From Halichondria panicea (Eukaryota > Porifera > Demospongiae > Suberitida > Halichondriidae): 64,000 bases of DNA. Location of the stretch: positions 5,123,963 to 5,187,962 of the forward strand of contig NC_087382.1 of NCBI RefSeq assembly GCF_963675165.1, written 5' to 3'. A program made the translations under genes and the position numbers. Shown piece by piece: positions 23,808 through 34,940 of this stretch. Numbering within the stretch: position 1 is the first letter of the stretch; the number at the start of each line of letters is the position of its first letter. Under the pieces are notes generated by a model, which was given only the letters and a program-made list of their open reading frames with translations, searched no databases and had not been told where the DNA came from.

Positions 23808-26800
23808 GGGGGGGGGGGATGGGACCTCAAAACTGTAGTGATTTATTATATTTATACACGGAGAGGTGTGGTAATGTACATGTATACAATCACAGGAAGT
23901 TGCTTGTGTGTTGATATTAGTCGCTGTTACATACATGTAGCTGAGCGCTTATTCAAAGAAAATATACTGAGTTTCATAATCATGTACTTCCTATGGTAAA
24001 AATGTGCATTACAGTTACATGTACATGCATGATTGTATGTACTTGTATGTCATAGGAACTTGCCTAACAGTACGTATATGCACACAGAACATAAAAATAT
24101 GCCTATAATTTACCTCTTAAACTGCTTTGAAAGCTCTGTATTGTCTACACCATGCTCTCATCCCCACCCCATTACACACACACACATACAGGCTAGTCTC
24201 ATGTCCACCATTGTTGGCTTAGCCCAGAACTTCGTCGGCTCAAATAACGTTAACATATTGCAGCCACTTGGTCAGTTCGGTACGAGACTTCACGGCGGAA
24301 AGGATGCAGCCAGCCCCAGGTAGCGGAATAATACGTAATCGTCAATGTTGGTGCGGACAATTAAATGAAACTATTGCCGGTTGTGTACTGTATCATAGTG
24401 AAAGTTCAAGAATAATTCTTGTTGTTCCAAAACGGGTAGAACTTTACCATGATTACACGTAGATGTACATGTACATTTTATTATCCCTTTATTGCTCCTG
24501 ATATTATAGGGACTCTCAGTTAGTAGCAAAAGATACCTCATTTTCTTGCAAGTCTACATGTATTTACAGCTAGTTTGACTGGGTAACACACACCACTCCC
24601 ATGCAACACAGGTACATCTTCACGATGCTAAGTTCCCTCACACGCCTCCTGTTCCCATCCACTGACGACACCCAGCTCACGTTTCTCTTTGAAGACAACC
24701 TCAAGATCGAGCCCGAGTGGTACTGTCCCATTGTGCCTCTGGTTCTCATGAATGGGAGCGAAGGAATTGGAACTGGATATTCGACGAGCGTACCGAATTT
24801 CAATCCAAGGGAGATTGTGGCGAATATCAAGCGGATGTTAAATGGAATGGAACCTGTTGACATGGTATGTTAATTGATTCTTATTTGTAGAGTTTCTTGT
24901 CATGTGCACTTGTAGTCTCTTGCTAGAGACGTCGAATACACAATGCTTGGACCTACAGTATAGAAAACTCCTGAGCATCTGTAGGAGACAATGTGTCCGG
25001 TATAGTCTCGCTCGTTTTGTAGTATGCATCGTGCATTGTGTTAGGGGGAGGTCCTTTGTAGTGCTGGAGTCATGTTGTTTAATCAGATATACCACACCTA
25101 CTCGAAGGATATGCACAGTTATTGACCAATCACACGGTTTTATGGATACAGGGAATTCCAACACCCCTTTCATCTATAACTACATGTATTACATGTACAG
25201 TAGAACCTCGATTATCCAGCCCTCGATTATCCGGAACCTCGATTATCTGGCTTGGCAGTTTTCTTGTTATCAGATCAGAAAATGGGCGTGTCCCTCAAAC
25301 GCGCATGCGCGTTGCAGCTGTTACCATGGAGACATGCCTGCTTATCTTCTGCGCATGTGCAGACAACCGTGTGGCACTGCTGTTTATCAATAAAGTGGGT
25401 GGATCAAGGCGTGGTTTATCTATTCGATTATCCGGCCTGCTGGAACCAAGGTGTCCGGATAATCGAGGTTCTACTGTACAGTGGTTTGCACAACAGTTGT
25501 CCAGAGCAGGAATTTGTTTGTTTATACAACACTTTCCTAATATGGACGTACTATGTATGTGCTAATACATTCCTAATAGGTAACGTAAGGTGTCATAATA
25601 GTCTGGTTGACCACAGAACTTACACATATACGACCACTCCTCAATCTCAGCACAAATATAGACTTAGCTACGTAGTGTTTCGTATCTGTACTACTGCAGT
25701 CTAAGATGAGTAGCTCGAAAGAAGGCGCTATGGCCTTAGATAGCTGGGGCTACGCAACACCTGAGACATTGGAAGCTTGCCAGGAAAGAACCACACAATG
25801 GAAACCAGCTCTCTTGGAGCTAGCTAAACAAGTTCACAAAGCCATGCTGCATTACAAGCCCGACCTTCAGTCCAAGCTCACAGTACAGTGGTATATCAGT
25901 GATGGGAGTCTGTTGGGAGCGTTTCGATCTGGAAAGATGATTTCACATGACTATGACTTTGACTACGGACTGTGCTTTCTTACAGAGGACGGTTGTGTTG
26001 CTGATTTAGAGACAAGTAAAAAAGGGTTACCTGCAATTGCTAACTACCTTTCTGAGTCTTTGGACAAAAAATATACAATTTTACCGAGAGATGACGTTGC
26101 CTTCAAAATTGAAGTGTATCAGGAATCGTCTGGAATACATTGGGACAATAAGGGTCAGTGGTACAACGTGCATATGGACTTGCAAATGTGCTTCTCTCCG
26201 GACCAAACAAAATATGTGTATGCTTATTTCCGTGACGATTACAATGACTATATCGATATACAAGTGCCTGATGTTCTACCTTTGTCTGAAATTGAGTTTG
26301 AATCAACCAAATGGCCTTGCCCCCGGAATCCAGAGAAATACCTAATTGGTGTGTACGGCTACATTGGTACTCCTGCTAAGTATAACTCTGTGACAAGAAA
26401 GTATGAACCTTTGAACTAGTTAATCTAGGTACATGTATTTTTATAATTTATTTTTGAATAACTCAGGCATTGCATGGTAAATTATTAACAGTTAAAAGGT
26501 GTGTGTTTGGCAGAGAGAATTCTATAAAAGTGGCTTCATTGTGGTCATGCACACATCAAAGTGTATGGTAGTGTACTACGTATCTAGTCTCCTCCACAGG
26601 CCTTAGATCAAAGAAAGAAGACGTGCTACTGGCTGGTTTGCACATGCGCAGAATTATTTTTTCTCGTAACATTTCCCATACCGTATAACGTGAAATTTTC
26701 GAGGCACTTATATTTCGTGGATTGGCCTCTAAAAGCATTTCGTTGCACAATGTTCATGGAATAATGACTGCTTACCGGAAGCCACGCCTTTAAATCTTTG

Positions 26801-29800
26801 CACGTTATAGCAGATAATAGAACAATTTTCGTGTAGGATTGCTAACCCACGAAATCCGTGAAAATTAAGCCCCTCGAAAAGTTCGCACTATATGAATTGA
26901 AAGAATAAATCTATACGGTACATGCAGGCATGCAAAGAATACAATTTCAGTGTACAAGTACACAGAGCTATAATAATATATCTGCCTAATTATAGCTAGA
27001 CGTAACACAGAGAAATCGATATAATTGGTTTCTCTTTTCTTTGCTTTCACAAGGCTGTAAAGAGATTCGTACACCTCCTCTGCACTTTCCTGTGTACCCA
27101 ATTAGGGTGTTTTTACATAATATTGCGTATTTTACGACTACACGCATTAACAATTCTCGATTAACCCCCCCCCCACACACACACACACACACACACACAT
27201 GGTGCAGCAACCATGGTACAAGAACTTCACGGGACAGATTGCCCACGTCGAGCCATCCAAGTACATAGTGTACGGTACCATCTCCCGGCTGAGCTCCACC
27301 ACCCTAGAGATCACTGAGTTGCCCGTCCGGTCCTGGACTCAGGCATACAAGGAGAACGTTCTCGAGGTCATGCTGCACGGCAATGACAAGACACAGCCTT
27401 TCATCACGTGAGCTGAGTCTGACTAGTATATGCAGTACACGTATAATGATTGTGCATTTTTCTGAAATGGGATTTTCATGACTAACATTGAGTGTTCTAA
27501 TTTAAAGGGGATCGTGCGATTAATGAGATTCGATTTGTAGCCCTTAGGCATATACCTAATCTATGTGTTTGTCAGTAATTGTACCGTACACATAGGGTTT
27601 CGAATATTACAAAGTTGTCCCATAAATCGCATTGGAAAAAAAATCCACGTAATTCGAAATCAGTTTCATTTGCTATAGTTAAGAGCAAACTAACCTGATC
27701 TACATTATTTCTGCTCCGTCTTGCTAAATAAACGCAGTCATTATTAACTCTTGCTAAACGCAGTCATTATTAACTCTTGCTAAACGCAGTCATTATTAAC
27801 TCTTGCTAAACGCAGTCATTATTAACTCTTGCTAAACGCAGTCATTATTAACTCTTGCTAAATAAACGCAGTCATTATTAACTCTTGCTAAACGCAGACA
27901 TTATTAACTCTTGCTAAATAAACGCAGTCATTATTAACTCTTGCTAAACGCAGACATTATTAACTCTTTCTTTGTTGCAGTGACTACAAGGAGTATCACA
28001 CGGACACTACTGTTAAGTTTGTGGTTACCATGACAGCAGAGAAACTGTCCGAAGCTGAGACTGTTGGTTTTCACAAGAAGTTCAAACTGGAGAGCAATAT
28101 CAACATCTCGAATCTTGTAAGGGAGCACAATCGAGTTATTTGCATTTTGTATAACACTCTAACGCTTCACTCTATCACAACGTAACTACCCACCCCACAC
28201 ACTCACTCACACACACACACACACTCACACACTCACACACTCACACACACACACTCACACTCACAGTCACACACACACTCACACACACTCACACACACAC
28301 ACACACACTCACACTCACACTCACACTCACACACTCACACACTCACACTCACACACTCACACACTCACACTCACACTCACACACACACTCACGTGTAGGT
28401 GATGTTCGACCACACCGGGTGTCTAAAGCGGTACTCGGGTGCAGTGGAGATACTTAAAGAATTCTTTGATGTGAGGCTAGACCTCTATCGCAAGAGGAAG
28501 GAATATCTGGAGGGCCAACTAACGGCAGAGGCAGCTAAGCTCACCAACCAAGCCCGGTTCATCGTGGAGAAAATTGAGGGGAAGGTTGTCGTCGGTGAGT
28601 TGAGATCTGGTCTCCTACATACTATAATTATAGAGTACATGCGCATGCATGGGTCGATCATACAACGTGTGGTCTGCTTGTTACCAATAGAATATTTTGC
28701 TGGTGAAAAACCTTTGTGAATGAGCTAAATCAGCAGAAAATGAAACCAGTCACCTTGGGCAGACGAACAGTGTGCATGGCTGTATTAATATACATGTAAA
28801 GGTGGCCTGCATGCTAACACAAAACACATGCTATGAAGGCAATTAGGGCTTCCACTGTAACCTACAATGTACAGCTTTTAAATTATTGAGAGGGTGACCT
28901 GCTTATAGAGTGACCAGTACAGTAGACATATTTTAATGTACACTGTCTCTGTTCCATTACACAGAAAACAAACGCAAAAGCGAGATGATAGATGCCCTCA
29001 AGATAGCCGGTTACCGTAGCGACCCGGTCAAGGCATGGAAGGCATCCAACTCGTCCGAAGATGAGGGAGCCAAAAGTCAAGACGAAGAGGAAGAGAGTGG
29101 TGAGGAACAAGGACCCGACTTCAACTACCTACTCTCAATGTCCATGTGGTCTCTCACTCGAGAGAAAAAGGAGGAGCTGCTCAAAAACAGGGATGCTAAG
29201 GTGAGAAATCCTCTTTAATTTGATGCTGGATTTTACATGTAGTTCTCAAGCTTTTTTATTAGACTATAAGCTCTGCTGGTACTATACATGTAGTCATGTA
29301 CATTGTGTATGGTAGCCCTGTTGTACATGTAATGCATTAAATCGACTACTTAATTACTGCATTTTGTACGGCAACTAAATGTGTCCTATCACAGTTAGCA
29401 TAATACACAGCGTAACACCGTGACCACTTTGTCGTACATCCCCGATCGTTAGGTGGAGGAGCTGCGTCTCCTGAAAGAGAAGACCCACAAGGATCTGTGG
29501 ACAGATGACCTCGAGGCTTTTCTTTCTGAGCTAGATGTAAGTACACCGTACAGGGGTCCGCCCACAATTTTCATATGGTGGTCATTTTCAATTCTAAATC
29601 CCACACATTTAGAATGTGGAGCCTACATGTACATGTACATTGTATTTACAATTGTGGCCTAAGGGTGGTTATTTTTGTCTAGAGGTATAGCGTTAGCATC
29701 ACAAGGTAGATCCCTGGTACATGTACATGTGCTCTGCATGTCTGGTTAACGGACACTGTACATGTGCTCTGCATGTCTGGTTAACGGACACTGTACATGT

Positions 29801-32800
29801 GCTCTGCATGTCTGGTTAACGGACACTGTACATGTGCTCTGCATGTCTGGTTAACGGACACTGTACATGTGCTCTGCATGTCTGGTTAACGGACACTGTA
29901 CATGTGCTCTGCATGTCTGGTTAACGGACACTGTACATGTAATGATGAAGCATGTATATAATTATGTACTGCATGGATATTAAGAATGGTTGCTATTATC
30001 TGAATCTGACATAATATTATTACATGTATGTATAGTCTACCGTATAGCGGGTATATTTCGAGGGTATAAATGTTTGTGGTTTTCGCGGATTAGGCATGAA
30101 CCGTGAATTGAATATTTCATGCATGGATGCTGCAAAAAGGCGCTTATTCCACGAAAATTAAATCCGCGGAAACCTTTCTATAAAGGCATTTCCACGAAAA
30201 TTTATACCCTCGAAATATACCCGCTATATGGTATCTCATGGAAATGCCTGTAGGCTTGCATGCTTGTTGTACAATCTTATACATACATGTATACATGTAC
30301 ATGTAGGTGTTGGTAAATATGCGCCAATGCATTTATATCGTGATAATTACAATTTTATACTTCAGTGGTGCTTGTGCCACAGGCATATAAGGTGCTGTTT
30401 CATTCATTAATTATAGTAATAACTACTCTGTGTACATGTTTATCATCATTTATTATACACGTGTTCTCCCCCATGCAGAAAGTGGAAGCGACCGAACGAA
30501 AGGAAATGGAATCAGGTGCCACAATATCTATCAAACGCTCCAAGAAGTCCAAGGGCAAATCTGGAGGAAGACAAACCACACTCAGTGCCTCAAACAAAAA
30601 CAGTCTTGGGGTCACTAAACCCAGCCCCTTTGCCGAGGCTATCCAGCCAAAGATCCCTGAGTTCAATGCTGAGCCCAAGGCACCTAAAGTCAGGGTAAAA
30701 AAAGAGCCTAAAGCAACGAAACCTCCGAAACAAACTGTCAGAGGAAAAAAGGCGGCCGCAAAAGTTAGCGATGAGAGTAAGCTATCAGAGAAATCAGTGA
30801 GCGAAAAAGCTAAAGATTTCGGCTTTGGCGATAGTGACAATGAAGAAACAATGAGTCTTGCCGAACGAATAGCCAAAAACAGTAAAAAAGGAGATGGAAA
30901 ACAAAAGCAGACTAAATTGAAATTCGAAGTCGTCTCCACTAAAGAAGCAGACGACTCACTCTCTGATGATGAAGAAGTAATGAACTTTGAAGTGGACACA
31001 CCACCAGCACCAATTCAACGTGAGAAACGAGCAATCAAGCGGAAAACGTATGCCGACGATGATGACAGTGATGTCATATTCGAAGAATTTGACTCAGAAG
31101 ATGATTTTCAGACACCGAAGAAGATTGTTAGACAGAACATTACAAAATCAAAGTCCTCTGAATCCCTGAGCCCTGGAACCAATAAGCCCAAGGGAACCAA
31201 ATCCACTGTAAGGGCGAAGGAAACAAAGGAAAACACAAAGAAGCTGATGGCCAAGAAACCGCGGCTAGTTTTGAAGAAATCCTCTGCTTCTCCTCTTAAA
31301 TCGGATATTGACGACGAATCAGACTCTGTTATTGTTAATAAACCAGGTAAAACTTTAAGGCCTGCCGATTTGGACTCTACAGATGATGAAGCCTCTCAAC
31401 CCCCAGCTAAGAAGCAAGCCGTTGAAAAACCAAAGCGAAAGGCAAGTAAACCTGCAGTTTTTGATGTAGACGTATCAGACGATGACTTTGCACCTGATGA
31501 AGTCTCCCAACCCCCAGCTAAGAAGCAAGCCGTTGAAAAACCAAAGCGAAAGGCAAATAAACCTACAGTTTTTGATGCAGACGTATCAGACGATGACTTT
31601 GCACCTGCTCCTGCCCCTGCTAAAAAACAAGCTTTAAAGAAACCCAAAGCCAGCAAGCCAGTTAAAAAAGCCGCCGCTGCTGCTAAACCAAAGAAAGCTC
31701 AGGCAAAAAAAGACCAATCGCAGAAAACCTTGTTCGATCTAGGTATGAAGAAGGGGGCGGCCAAGAAGAGCAGGACTGGTCCCACTTTGGACGAGCTACT
31801 GAAAGACGGTTCAGAAAGTGAGGACGAAGTAGTTCCCCTGAGCGAGAGAATAATAAAGCCTGTACCAAGCAAGGCAGCTGCTAAGTCCAAGGCAAAGGTA
31901 TACAGTATGTATACGTGCAGTTGGTTGATTCTGCATTACTGTAAGCAGTATAACTCGCCTAAGGCAAAATAATTATGTCCTTTAGGTAAACGATATGCAC
32001 ATCTATGAAGTTCTGGTTTAATATTCACGAGGACCCTAGCTTATCTGCAAAATACGTCCTTTAGGTAAAATAATGTTGTACATATTTCTAATATGCCTGG
32101 CCCCTTTAAGTTAGTATTTGATATCTGTTTGGTATAATTGTAGCTTTCCTGTTTCTTCCTATAGCATGTATAGTCTATTGGCATTACAATGTAGTGAGAG
32201 GATTAGTATACGTATACACACTGCATGTAATAATTATCATGTTACGCTGTTTTTTTGTAGCCTCCCCCAAGGCCTAAGAAGGTTACCATTCCCAGTGATG
32301 ACAGTGATGAAGAGGTAGTACCCAAGGCCGTTGCAAAGCCCAAGGCTAAGGTATAATTTATACGACTCTGCATGCATGTACAGTACCAAGTCTCTATAAT
32401 TTGAAAGCCTAAAATAAACATTTAGGCCAAAGGATAGTAAATGTCCTTTTTACCGTGCACATCTCCAAAGCTATGAATTTTTATGCTATAATAATAGCTT
32501 CCTTCTTCGTTAACTGGATTAATTGTGTTACTGCAGGCTGCCCCAAGGCGTAAGAAAGTGACCACTCTCAGTGATGGCAGTGAGGAGGAGGGTGAGAAGG
32601 CGGTGGTATCCCCGACGCCAGCAGCCCGACCCACCAGGAACAGGAAGAATCAAGTCGTGAATTACGTCATCGACTCTGACGAAGAATCGATAGGTCAACC
32701 CACGAGGAACAGGAAGAAACAAGCAGTGAATTACATCGCTGATTCTGATGAAGAATCTAATATTATGATGTCCGATGATGATGATGATGATGATGATATG

Positions 32801-32803
32801 TAG
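15579..32803 (+). CDS. TOP2: DNA topoisomerase II (type IIA), complete
   Basis: ATP-dependent nuclear enzyme that passes one DNA duplex through another. Exons: 15579-15599, 15703-15931, 16218-16281, 16628-16766, 17303-17407, 17792-18001, 18378-18587, 19852-19959, 20304-20435, 20762-20956, 21369-21470, 21749-21899, 22301-22386, 22590-22679, 22976-23101, 23427-23756, 24192-24319, 24612-24864, 27208-27407, 27981-28116, 28399-28594, 28965-29200, 29453-29536, 30479-31897, 32261-32350, 32537-32803. Total 5307 nt, about 1768 aa, in frame throughout. Motifs: GHKL ATPase NAADNKQRD and GRNGYGAK (156-162), SQTKEN (Lys 383), TOPRIM EGDSA (Glu 466) and DQDQDG (Asp 546, 548, 550), catalytic Tyr about 810 in [11 protein letters not shown]. 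The C-terminal 590 residues are charged and low in complexity, ending in an Asp run; this makes it longer than the human forms (1531 and 1626 aa). The first exon, seven codons (MAELPTT), is the least certain. Introns 7 and 18 carry other genes. Confidence 0.97.
16345..16545. repeat. Interspersed repeat C, TOP2 intron 3
   Basis: Contains a tandem duplication of about 77 bp starting GCAGGCCACCCTCTATAATA and ending at CCAAAGTCTCC. Related segments occur at 18046-18215 (intron 6) and 28797-28918 (intron 21). Confidence 0.75.
16984..17191. mobile_element. MITE family A copy, TOP2 intron 4
   Basis: Starts TACCGTATAGCGGGTAAG and ends ACCCGCTATATGATA; inside are TTTCGT/ACGAAA pairs in inverted arrangement. 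Confidence 0.8.
18046..18215. repeat. Interspersed repeat C copy, TOP2 intron 6
   Basis: Shares GGACCTGTGTTAGCAGG with the 16345 copy and then continues in the opposite sense (GACCTGCTAACACATG, CCAATTAACCTGG), forming an inverted arrangement. Confidence 0.65.
19008..19570 (-). pseudogene. Broken EF-hand (calexcitin/sarcoplasmic Ca-binding-like) gene in TOP2 intron 7
   Basis: Reads antisense to TOP2 from an ATG at 19570 to a stop at 19008. It would span about 187 codons, close to the usual length of calexcitin or sarcoplasmic calcium-binding proteins. Three canonical EF-hand loops are visible: [24 protein letters not shown] and [12 protein letters not shown], all with intact Ca-binding positions. 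Two lesions break it: a one-base loss near 19418-19422 in a run of A/T, and an in-frame TGA at 19284-19286. There are no introns. Intact loops beside lesions suggest recent decay, a retrocopy, or two sequencing errors; I favour a young pseudogene. The C-terminal 79 codons after the internal Met at 19247 remain open. Confidence 0.83.
20705..20760. repeat. (CA)n microsatellite at the acceptor of TOP2 exon 10
   Basis: The CA run ends in ACTCACAG, the splice acceptor itself. Similar CA runs precede the acceptors of exons 12, 17 and 19. Confidence 0.9.
23757..23819. repeat. (GT)n plus G-run at the donor of TOP2 exon 16
   Basis: The donor of exon 16 opens straight into a GT microsatellite of about 45 bp and then 12 G residues. 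Confidence 0.9.
25198..25476. mobile_element. Pogo/Tigger-like MITE, TOP2 intron 18
   Basis: Ends CAGTAGAACCTCGATTATCC and the complement, flanked by TA on both sides, as in Tc1/mariner-pogo elements. The left end is internally repeated (CCTCGATTATCC three times). No transposase inside. Confidence 0.85.
25706..26419 (+). CDS. LicD/fukutin-like putative nucleotidyl- or phosphotransferase
   Basis: Single-exon gene of 237 aa within TOP2 intron 18, same strand as the host. The segment [20 protein letters not shown] matches the core of the LicD family (pattern G-T/S-L-L-G-x-x-R then a D-x-D cluster), where the acidic residues hold a metal ion for sugar- or choline-phosphate transfer. In animals relatives include fukutin and FKRP in the Golgi, but this protein has no visible signal anchor or membrane helix, so a cytosolic place is likelier. 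CTGCAG just before TCTAAGATG could be an acceptor for an untranslated first exon. The tail [19 protein letters not shown] is compatible with LicD-type ends. Substrate unknown; could be a divergent or horizontally acquired copy. Confidence 0.68.
   Translation: MSSSKEGAMALDSWGYATPETLEACQERTTQWKPALLELAKQVHKAMLHYKPDLQSKLTVQWYISDGSLLGAFRSGKMISHDYDFDYGLCFLTEDGCVADLETSKKGLPAIANYLSESLDKKYTILPRDDVAFKIEVYQESSGIHWDNKGQWYNVHMDLQMCFSPDQTKYVYAYFRDDYNDYIDIQVPDVLPLSEIEFESTKWPCPRNPEKYLIGVYGYIGTPAKYNSVTRKYEPLN
26679..26892. mobile_element. MITE family A copy, TOP2 intron 18
   Basis: Starts TACCGTATAACGTGAAATTT and ends CCTCGAAAAGTTCGCACTAT; more diverged than the 30038 copy. It lies just 3' of the LicD-like gene. 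Confidence 0.75.
27718..27967. repeat. 26/30-bp minisatellite, TOP2 intron 19
   Basis: About nine copies of CAGTCATTATTAACTCTTGC plus TAAACG, some with an extra AAAT (30-bp form). It ends 13 bp before the acceptor of exon 20. Confidence 0.92.
28195..28394. repeat. (CACACT)n-type low-complexity tract, TOP2 intron 20
   Basis: About 200 bp of mixed CA and ACTC units filling most of the intron and reaching the acceptor of exon 21. Confidence 0.9.
28797..28918. repeat. Interspersed repeat C copy, TOP2 intron 21
   Basis: GGTGGCCTGCATGCTAACAC at the left and GAGGGTGACCTGCTTATAGA at the right match the family found in introns 3 and 6; diverged. Confidence 0.55.
29723..29940. repeat. 35-bp minisatellite, TOP2 intron 23
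   Basis: Six exact copies of a 35-bp unit beginning GTACATGTGCTCTGCATGTC (starts 29723, 29758, 29793, 29828, 29863, 29898) and a partial seventh. No spacers vary, so this is not CRISPR-like. Confidence 0.95.
30038..30233. mobile_element. MITE family A copy, TOP2 intron 23
   Basis: Near-perfect inverted ends, TACCGTATAGCGGGTATATT and ATATACCCGCTATATGGTA. Confidence 0.85.
31385..31606 (+). repeat. 111-bp duplication in the TOP2 tail
   Basis: Two adjacent copies of a 111-bp unit inside exon 24, each encoding 37 residues that start near [17 protein letters not shown] and end DVSDDDFAP. They combine a Lys/Arg-rich nuclear-localisation-like stretch with an acidic patch that looks like a casein kinase 2 target. 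The two copies are nearly identical, so the duplication is recent. Confidence 0.9.
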
Positions 32804-34940
32804 ACTTGTGACTGTTTTGGGGTACTGTCAGTTAGCCCTCAATTCCATATCTCTTACCCTCCTATTTTAATGGCTGTTATGTATAATAATATGTATACCT
32901 TGTTGCAAAGAAAATAATTATTAATAATAAATTAGCGTTATAATTATTTCTTAAATGTATTTTAGATTTTCTAGGGATGGATTGTGTATAGCGATACTAG
33001 GCATTCGACTGCATGCATGTGTGCTTTCAGTTTCTGATTTAACTAGAGCACTGAAGTGCAAACCCTCGGCTGGTGACATGATTATAAAGAAACCAGAAGA
33101 GTGATGTAATATACAGTGCGTGTAGTGATGTTTTTATTTATCATGTATGACTTAACTGTCTAGCACAGCAGCTCTGGAGCAATTAATACTGAAAATTAAC
33201 TAAACCAGACTGGAGGCATGCTGAAACATTTGAGAACAGGTAGTGGTACTATAATTATATGCACTGTGGATTAGGATCACAGCAAAGAAGCTAGCCTGGA
33301 GTCTCAGAGAAGTATATAGCTCTAGGTCCTGCAAGCTAACATTCATGCATGCATGCTTAGCAGCAGGAGCTATAATTCTAGCTTTCTACTTTAGTGACCC
33401 TGTTCCATTGTTCCTGGTACAGGATCACTTCAGTTATAAATAACGCATGTGCCAAGTTCTGTTTAAGCTACATTTTGCTCGCTTTTATTTGACAGTGGTA
33501 CTATAATTATGCACTGTGGATTAGGATCACAGCAAAGAAGCCTGGAGTCTCAGAGAAGTATATGGCTCCAGGTCAGAGGAGGTCGGACATCACTTGAACT
33601 TTCACCAATTATGACCTTTTAATTAATGACATTCCAGGCCAAATTGCTTTTCGTTGGTGAGTAGAAAAGGCTATCACAAACAAACAAACCAACAAACTAC
33701 TATTACCCGTGGCTGCCCACGCGCGCCTCGGGTAACAAACAAACAAACCAAACCCTCGGCCTTAATTTGGGATTTAGTGAAGTCTATACAGCCTCGAGTC
33801 AAAGCCGCCTGTACATCTAAGCCAGATTCCGTTTCTTAGCTTTTGCTCACAAGGCTTTTATTCGACAACGAAGCTTTAACCGGCATTAACAACAATGTAG
33901 TCAGGAATTTCTTGGACCGATAATTGCCCGCACAAGGTGTCTAATTTTATGTCCTACACACCTCCCACACACACACACACACACACACACACCACACACC
34001 ATGCACATGCATGCACCTCACAGCACAGACTATAATTATTGCATACAGAGTACAGAGGTCATAAGTATGTTTAGATTGCCTTTGGACCTACATTTTTTCA
34101 TTTTGACATTTTTTGAAGAATTTTTCATGGGTGAAAATTTTCGCTATTTGGCTTGAGAGTCCTCAGCCGAAATTTTTCTCTAAAACCAGTGTTTCCCCTA
34201 TTATATGTGTTAAAGAACAGGGTGGTCCGCTCTGTTTGAATAGCTAATTGAGTTTGAGATGAATTGGGAGAATCCTGTGGTATTACTGTAACATCATCCC
34301 ACAGGATTCTCCCACTTCAAGTACATTTATGGTCATGTATTTGTGCTACATGCAAACATTATTACAGTAGATATTTATATGTACTGTTATGATATAGTTG
34401 GTGGAGACAAGAGTCTACTGTATAAACTTTTTTGAATTATGCAAACAAACTTTTCCCTCTTCTATAACACTCTATTATTTTGAGCGAAAGTAAATCATGG
34501 CGAGAGGTATTTGCAAGCGCCAGCTTGAGCACTAGTTACTACAGTACAATTAGATAAATATGTGTTTGGTAAAAATTATTGCAATTAAAATGGGCATTTT
34601 CTATTACTGTACTGTAACATAATAATTAAGAAGAGCGAGAATTTGTCTGCCATTAAAACTGTAAGAGAGAACAGTGATCACTATTAACACTTTATGATGC
34701 CATTAGCATGTGCAGGCCTATAGCCTCGATTACATTCCTTGTTGAGGCCTTGTGAAGGAGGCTATAGTGCAGGCCTTGTGTTACACAATAACTACGCCCA
34801 TTTGTTCTAAGCCACACTTCTATGTCAAAAATAGAATAATGCTCAATGCTAATTGAGCTTAATGGAGTGCCAAAATTATGCTAGCATAATTGGGAAAAGC
34901 CACCGTACCGGGTGAGCTACATGTAATTATGTACTGCTTC
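32804..34940. other. Noncoding stretch after TOP2
   Basis: No convincing gene. Holds two copies of a segment around CACTGTGGATTAGGATCACA (33262 and 33515), and a block with CGTGGCTGCCCACGCGCGCC (33706) that recurs at 41213, a CA microsatellite (33965-33993) and a short inverted repeat around ATCCTGTGGTA / CCCACAGGATTCTCCCA (34263-34312). Confidence 0.7.

Noticed and set aside
29723..29940. Regular repeats that might look like a CRISPR array
   Set aside because: Units are contiguous with no unique spacers, and the sequence is a eukaryotic intron.
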